A stretch of 9,507 nucleotides of DNA, taken from NCBI GenBank assembly GCA_019308985.1, contig JAFDHB010000145.1, positions 1-9,507 of the forward strand, given 5' to 3'. The notes beneath the pieces are model-generated. The model was not told the origin of the DNA. It did no database searches and saw only the letters and a program-made list of their open reading frames with translations. This document shows positions 6,139 through 9,507 of the stretch, one piece after another. This stretch comes from Deltaproteobacteria bacterium. Its GTDB lineage: Bacteria; Desulfobacterota; DSM-4660; Desulfatiglandales; HGW-15. The position numbers were made by a program, and so were the translations under genes. The number at the start of each line of letters is the position of its first letter. Position 1 is the first letter of the stretch.

Positions 6139-8013
6139 ATGTACGAAGGTGGATATACCGGGAAGATCCTACGGATCAATCTTACGGATCAAACGACAAG
6201 GGAGGAAGCTCTCTCGCTAGAGGTTGCCAGGGACTATATTGGAGGCGCAGGATTCGGGATCAAGTATCTCTACGATGAGGTGTCGGCAGGTGCGGATCCC
6301 CTTGGCCCTGAAAATAAACTTGTCTTTGCATCCGGGCCTTTTTCCGGGACCACGATCCCCTGTGCCAGTCGCATGGCTGTGGCAGGCAAATCTCCTCTTA
6401 CAGGTGCAGTAGGTGTCGCCCTAAGCGGCGGATACTTCCCTGTAGAGTTGAAATTTGCGGGATACGATGTCCTGATCATTGAAGGAAAAGCGGAAAAGCC
6501 CACCTACGTGTGGATAAAAAATGGGAAAGTCCGGTTCCGCAGCGCCAAGAAGGTATGGGGAATGAAGACCACGGACTGCCAGCAGATTATCAAGAACGAA
6601 CTAAAGGATCAGAACGTGAGGATTGCATGTATTGGGCCGGCCGGTGAAAATCTGAGCAGAATGGCCTGTATTATCAACGAGCTGAGGGCTGCGGGGCGCA
6701 AAGGGCTCGGGGCGATTATGGGATCAAAGAACCTAAAGGCCATAGCCGTCAGGGGACGGGGTAGATTACCCATCGCTGATAAGGAGAAACTGAAGACTGC
6801 AAAGGGGGAATTTGCAAAGGCCATGAGGGATAGTCCCGTCCTCTACCCTCAATTTTCAAAGCTTGGGACGCCCATGGTGGTTGACCACACTTGTGCCATG
6901 GGGATTTTCCCGGCCAAGAACTTCTCTGCCACAGGCGAGTTTGCCCCCGCAGATAAGATCGGGGTGGAGGTCCAGGAAACCCGAAATGTGGGCAGTGAAC
7001 ACTGTTATAATTGTCCGGTGCGATGCAGCCAGTTGAAGATGGCCCGAACAGGAGCCTATGCGGGGATCCTTTCGGAAGGTCCTGAGTTTGAGACGATGTA
7101 CAGTTTTGGTGGTGTGACGGGTGTGGACAATATCGATGCCATTATCGCCGCTGATCGGCTGGCAGACGAGTTGGGCCTGGATACAATCTCCGCCGGGGCG
7201 ACGATTGCCTTTGCCATGGAGTTGTATGAGAAGGGAATCCTGAGCAAGGAGGATACAGGGGGTCTTGATCTCAACTTCGGCAATGACGCAGCCATGGTAA
7301 CGCTGCTCAGGCTGATGGCCTTCCGCGAAGGAATCGGTGACATCCTGGCAGACGGGACCAAGAGAGCGGTGGAGAAGATCGGCAAAGGTTCCGATAAATA
7401 TGCCATGCACGTTAAAGGCCTGGAACTTCCCGGGTACGACGTTCGTGGGGCCAAGGCCCATGGCCTCAACTATGCAACATCTTACACGGGCGCTGACCAC
7501 AATCGGGGTTATGCCTTCCAGGAGATCTTTGGCATCCCCATACCCTATGAGGTGGACAGATTTGCCACTAAAGGCAAGGGCAAACTGACCAAGTGGAATC
7601 AGGACGTCCGTTCAGCAACATGTGACGCCCCCACCATGTGTGCCTTTCTACTGGATATGGCTGTGCCTGCCATAGCCACCCAGAACACTGCCAACCTGAT
7701 GGAGGCGGTTACGGGGATGAAATACTCCCCCGAGGAGATTCAGACCGTGGGCGAACGCATCAACAACCTTGCAAGGGCGTTCAATGTGCGGGAAGGATTT
7801 GCACGAGATGATGACACCTTGCCCGATAGGTTGCTGACCGAGCCCCTGAAAGACGGGAGCTCTAAAGGACATTTCATAAGCAAAGAGGACCTTAAACAGA
7901 TGCTGGATGAATACTACAGGGAACGGGGTTGGGATATCAACACAGGTGCACCAACCAGAGAGAAACTCAAAGAGCTTGGTCTCGAATATGTGGCTGATAC
8001 AATGGGGTCCTAG
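6139..8013 (+). CDS. Aldehyde ferredoxin oxidoreductase, tungsten-pterin type
   Basis: It catalyses oxidation of an aldehyde to the carboxylic acid with ferredoxin as acceptor, at a tungsten bis-pterin centre next to a [4Fe-4S] cluster; the reverse reaction is also known in the family. The 624-residue length fits AOR. Visible hallmarks are GKILRINLTD at the N-terminus and, in the N-terminal pterin-binding domain, SRMAVAGKSPLTGAVG, ALSGGYFPVELKFAGYD, GPAGENLSRMACI and GLGAIMGSKNLKAI. The cluster ligands appear as C289-x2-C292-x3-C296 with the fourth most likely C501 in MCAF. Family active-site positions are present in EGPEFET (313-319) and H454 of GADHNRGY. The start has an ideal ribosome site, GGAGGTGA (6128-6135). 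No ferredoxin-like or flavoprotein partner gene lies beside it, so it probably acts as a single-subunit enzyme with soluble ferredoxin. Its substrate is unknown; the neighbouring aryl-alcohol-type dehydrogenase suggests an aromatic aldehyde (inference). Confidence 0.94.
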   Translation: MYEGGYTGKILRINLTDQTTREEALSLEVARDYIGGAGFGIKYLYDEVSAGADPLGPENKLVFASGPFSGTTIPCASRMAVAGKSPLTGAVGVALSGGYFPVELKFAGYDVLIIEGKAEKPTYVWIKNGKVRFRSAKKVWGMKTTDCQQIIKNELKDQNVRIACIGPAGENLSRMACIINELRAAGRKGLGAIMGSKNLKAIAVRGRGRLPIADKEKLKTAKGEFAKAMRDSPVLYPQFSKLGTPMVVDHTCAMGIFPAKNFSATGEFAPADKIGVEVQETRNVGSEHCYNCPVRCSQLKMARTGAYAGILSEGPEFETMYSFGGVTGVDNIDAIIAADRLADELGLDTISAGATIAFAMELYEKGILSKEDTGGLDLNFGNDAAMVTLLRLMAFREGIGDILADGTKRAVEKIGKGSDKYAMHVKGLELPGYDVRGAKAHGLNYATSYTGADHNRGYAFQEIFGIPIPYEVDRFATKGKGKLTKWNQDVRSATCDAPTMCAFLLDMAVPAIATQNTANLMEAVTGMKYSPEEIQTVGERINNLARAFNVREGFARDDDTLPDRLLTEPLKDGSSKGHFISKEDLKQMLDEYYRERGWDINTGAPTREKLKELGLEYVADTMGS

Positions 8014-8040
8014 GATGGGACAGAAGTCCGTCTATGGGAG

Positions 8041-8059
8041 CCTCCAAAAGCTCAGGAGG
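8041..8059 (+). promoter_or_regulatory. Candidate hairpin covering the dehydrogenase ribosome-binding site
   Basis: CCTCC (8041-8045) is complementary to GGAGG (8055-8059), the core of the strong ribosome site AGGAGG that lies five bases before ATG 8065. The loop is nine bases. A competing pair, GAGC (8038-8041) with GCTC (8050-8053), overlaps it, so the two stems cannot both form. This could moderate translation of the dehydrogenase, but any strong ribosome site has a fair chance of meeting a nearby CCTCC. Confidence 0.25.
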
Positions 8060-8064
8060 GAAAA

Positions 8065-9171
8065 ATGAAGATTAAGGCCGCAGTCGTTTTTGAGCAATCG
8101 GGAGAGTTTGCTATTGAAGAACTGGAACTCAGCGATCCCAAGGATGATGAGGTATTGGTTCGCATAGTCGGTACCGGCATCTGCCACACGGACCTTGCGG
8201 CACGGGAGTTGCATTTGCCGATACCACCCGCTCGCACGCTGCCCGGTGTCTTTGGACACGAAGGGGCCGGGGTGGTAGAAAAGGTGGGAGATCGAGTTAC
8301 CAAGGTGAAAGCCGGAGACCATGTGGCATTGAGTTGGGACTGCTGTGGGGCCTGCCCTTCGTGCAAGTCTGGGAATAATTCCTATTGTCACAATTTTTTC
8401 CTGCACAATTTCAACGGCGCCCGACCAGACGGATCCACCACCTTGCGAAAAGGGGATCAGGTCATTTATGGGTCCTTTTTTTCTCAGTCCTCTTTCGCCG
8501 ACTTTGCCTTGGCCAACGAACGTAACGTGGTAAAGGTAAGCAAAGACATCCCCCTGGAGATCGTCGGCCCCCTGGCGTGTGGAGTCCAGACCGGCGCCGG
8601 TGCGGTGATGAATACGTTTCAGCCCAGGCCCGGGGCTTCCATCGCCGTGTTTGGTGTGGGACCGGTGGGAATGAGCGCCGTACTCGGTGCCGTTGTTTGC
8701 GGGTGCACTACCATCATCGCCGTAGATGTCATTCCGGACCGCCTCGAGAAGGCAAAAGAATTCGGTGCTACTCATACCATAAATGCCGAGGAGATGGACC
8801 CTGTTGAGGCGATTCGTGACATTACCGGCGGGGGTGCGGAATTTACCCTGGAATGTGTCGGCAATCCGAAGGTGTTGCGGCAGGCTGTGGACGCCTTGCC
8901 CCGCTGCGGGGTTTGCGGGCTGTTAGGGGTGGTACCGCCTGGCACGGAGGTCAGCCTGGACATGGACCTGATCATGAACGGCCGCACAGTTCGAGGGATC
9001 GTCGAAGGGGATGCCATCCCGGATCTGTTTATCCCCAGGTTGATTGAATTGTATACCCAGGGGCGGTTTCCCTTTGACAAAATGATCACATTCTATCCAT
9101 TCGAGGAAATAAATCAGGCCGTGGAAGACATGGAAAAAGGGCGCGTGATCAAACCGGTTTTGCGCCTGTAG
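8065..9171 (+). CDS. Zinc-dependent alcohol dehydrogenase, aryl-alcohol (XylB-like) type
   Basis: This is a medium-chain dehydrogenase that oxidises an alcohol to an aldehyde, most likely with NAD+. In the 368-residue product, catalytic zinc ligands are C40 (GICHTDL), H65 (GHEGAGVVE) and C172 (PLACGVQTG). Structural zinc ligands are C94, C97, C100 and C108. The cofactor fold has GVGPVG (197-202) and D221 at the end of the second strand, which favours NAD over NADP. Stretches such as QSSFADFALANERNVVKV, CGVQTGAGAV, RTVRGIVEGD and the IKPVLRL end are close to XylB-type benzyl alcohol dehydrogenases as I recall them. The start has AGGAGG (8054-8059). It follows the AOR gene by 51 bases, so the pair could convert an alcohol to its acid through the aldehyde. 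Benzylic alcohols are the best guess, but other alcohols remain possible. Confidence 0.93.
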   Translation: MKIKAAVVFEQSGEFAIEELELSDPKDDEVLVRIVGTGICHTDLAARELHLPIPPARTLPGVFGHEGAGVVEKVGDRVTKVKAGDHVALSWDCCGACPSCKSGNNSYCHNFFLHNFNGARPDGSTTLRKGDQVIYGSFFSQSSFADFALANERNVVKVSKDIPLEIVGPLACGVQTGAGAVMNTFQPRPGASIAVFGVGPVGMSAVLGAVVCGCTTIIAVDVIPDRLEKAKEFGATHTINAEEMDPVEAIRDITGGGAEFTLECVGNPKVLRQAVDALPRCGVCGLLGVVPPGTEVSLDMDLIMNGRTVRGIVEGDAIPDLFIPRLIELYTQGRFPFDKMITFYPFEEINQAVEDMEKGRVIKPVLRL

Positions 9172-9205
9172 CAACATGCGACTTTGTGGTTTTGCCGGGA
9201 GGAGA

Positions 9206-9507
9206 ATGGTGGGCGATAGTGGACAAAGGGAGCTAGGTGTTGACAGGCTGTTGCCCAAATCTTTTCCGCTCCACCCATTTATGCCAAAAGAAAATAGCGC
9301 TCATGGTATTTGCTGTTGTGGTCCCTGGAGGTCTTTTCTCAAGGCTCAATCAGATTCCTACCAGGCAATTACACGGGCACCAAACACTGAATCGAAGGCC
9401 ACAGTAGCCCCAAGAGATCATCTTCACCGGAGCCTCCACCTCTCGCCCCTATTGAGGAACCCCTATGAGGACAATGGGGGCGTGGGAACAGCTCAGGAGC
9501 GATATTG
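9206..9507 (+). CDS. Unrecognised open frame running off the window end
   Basis: The 336 bases after the dehydrogenase contain no recognised gene. One frame opens at ATG 9206, with GGGAGGAG (9197-9204) directly upstream, and stays open for 100 codons to the window edge. It sits 34 bases after the dehydrogenase stop on the same strand, so it could be the next operon gene. Against this, the spacing from ribosome site to ATG is short. The translation is rich in Ser, His, Pro and Arg without hydrophobic periodicity, it has a Cys-Cys-Cys run, and it resembles no family I know. I treat it as possible rather than likely. No clear terminator is visible in the region. Confidence 0.2.
   Translation, partial: MVGDSGQRELGVDRLLPKSFPLHPFMPKENSAHGICCCGPWRSFLKAQSDSYQAITRAPNTESKATVAPRDHLHRSLHLSPLLRNPYEDNGGVGTAQERY

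Noticed and set aside
6856..7500. 214-codon open frame on the - strand within the AOR gene
   Set aside because: The + strand AOR reading is unambiguous through this stretch, including the cluster cysteines; the antisense product resembles nothing.
8032..8775. 247-codon open frame on the - strand across the dehydrogenase gene
   Set aside because: Antisense to a well-supported zinc dehydrogenase, with no domain and no independent ribosome site noted.
9240..9268. TTGACA at 9240-9245 as a promoter for a downstream gene
   Set aside because: No acceptable -10 element lies 16-18 bases downstream.

Overview
The window looks like chromosomal DNA from an anaerobic bacterium, probably a Desulfobacterota (deltaproteobacterial) sulfate reducer or syntroph. 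That placement is inferred from gene content and the feel of the protein sequences, not from a marker gene. Base composition is near balanced by eye and every recognised gene lies on the + strand. I saw no tRNA, rRNA, CRISPR array or insertion sequence.

Layout. Positions 1-309 hold no recognised gene, only a stop-free frame and a candidate promoter and operator. A MarR-family regulator follows (310-767); its reading frame is broken by a net one-base loss near 616-618. After a 219-base gap comes a complete branched-chain-amino-acid-type (HAAT) ABC importer: periplasmic binding protein (987-2246), permeases LivH (2406-3275) and LivM (3280-4233), and ATPases LivG (4220-4957) and LivF (4944-5648). 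The last three genes overlap by 14 bases at each junction. A 94-base leader able to form alternative hairpins separates livF from a MoaD/ThiS-type sulfur-carrier protein (5743-6069). Then come a tungsten-type aldehyde ferredoxin oxidoreductase (6139-8013) and a zinc-dependent aryl-alcohol-type dehydrogenase (8065-9171). The last 336 bases hold only an unrecognised open frame running off the window edge.

How the genes may work together (inference). The importer brings in an organic substrate. The XylB-like dehydrogenase oxidises an alcohol to an aldehyde with NAD+, and the AOR oxidises the aldehyde to the acid, passing electrons to ferredoxin. The MoaD-like protein would supply dithiolene sulfur for the AOR's pterin cofactor. 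The same pair could run backwards as acid reduction. The MarR gene would be the natural local regulator, but as written it lacks its C-terminal dimerisation helices.

Points most worth a second look: the MarR frameshift; the MoaD-like protein, whose Gly-Gly is followed by a 12-residue tail that itself ends in Gly-Gly; and the set of mutually exclusive pairings plus a leader mini-ORF between livF and the MoaD gene.
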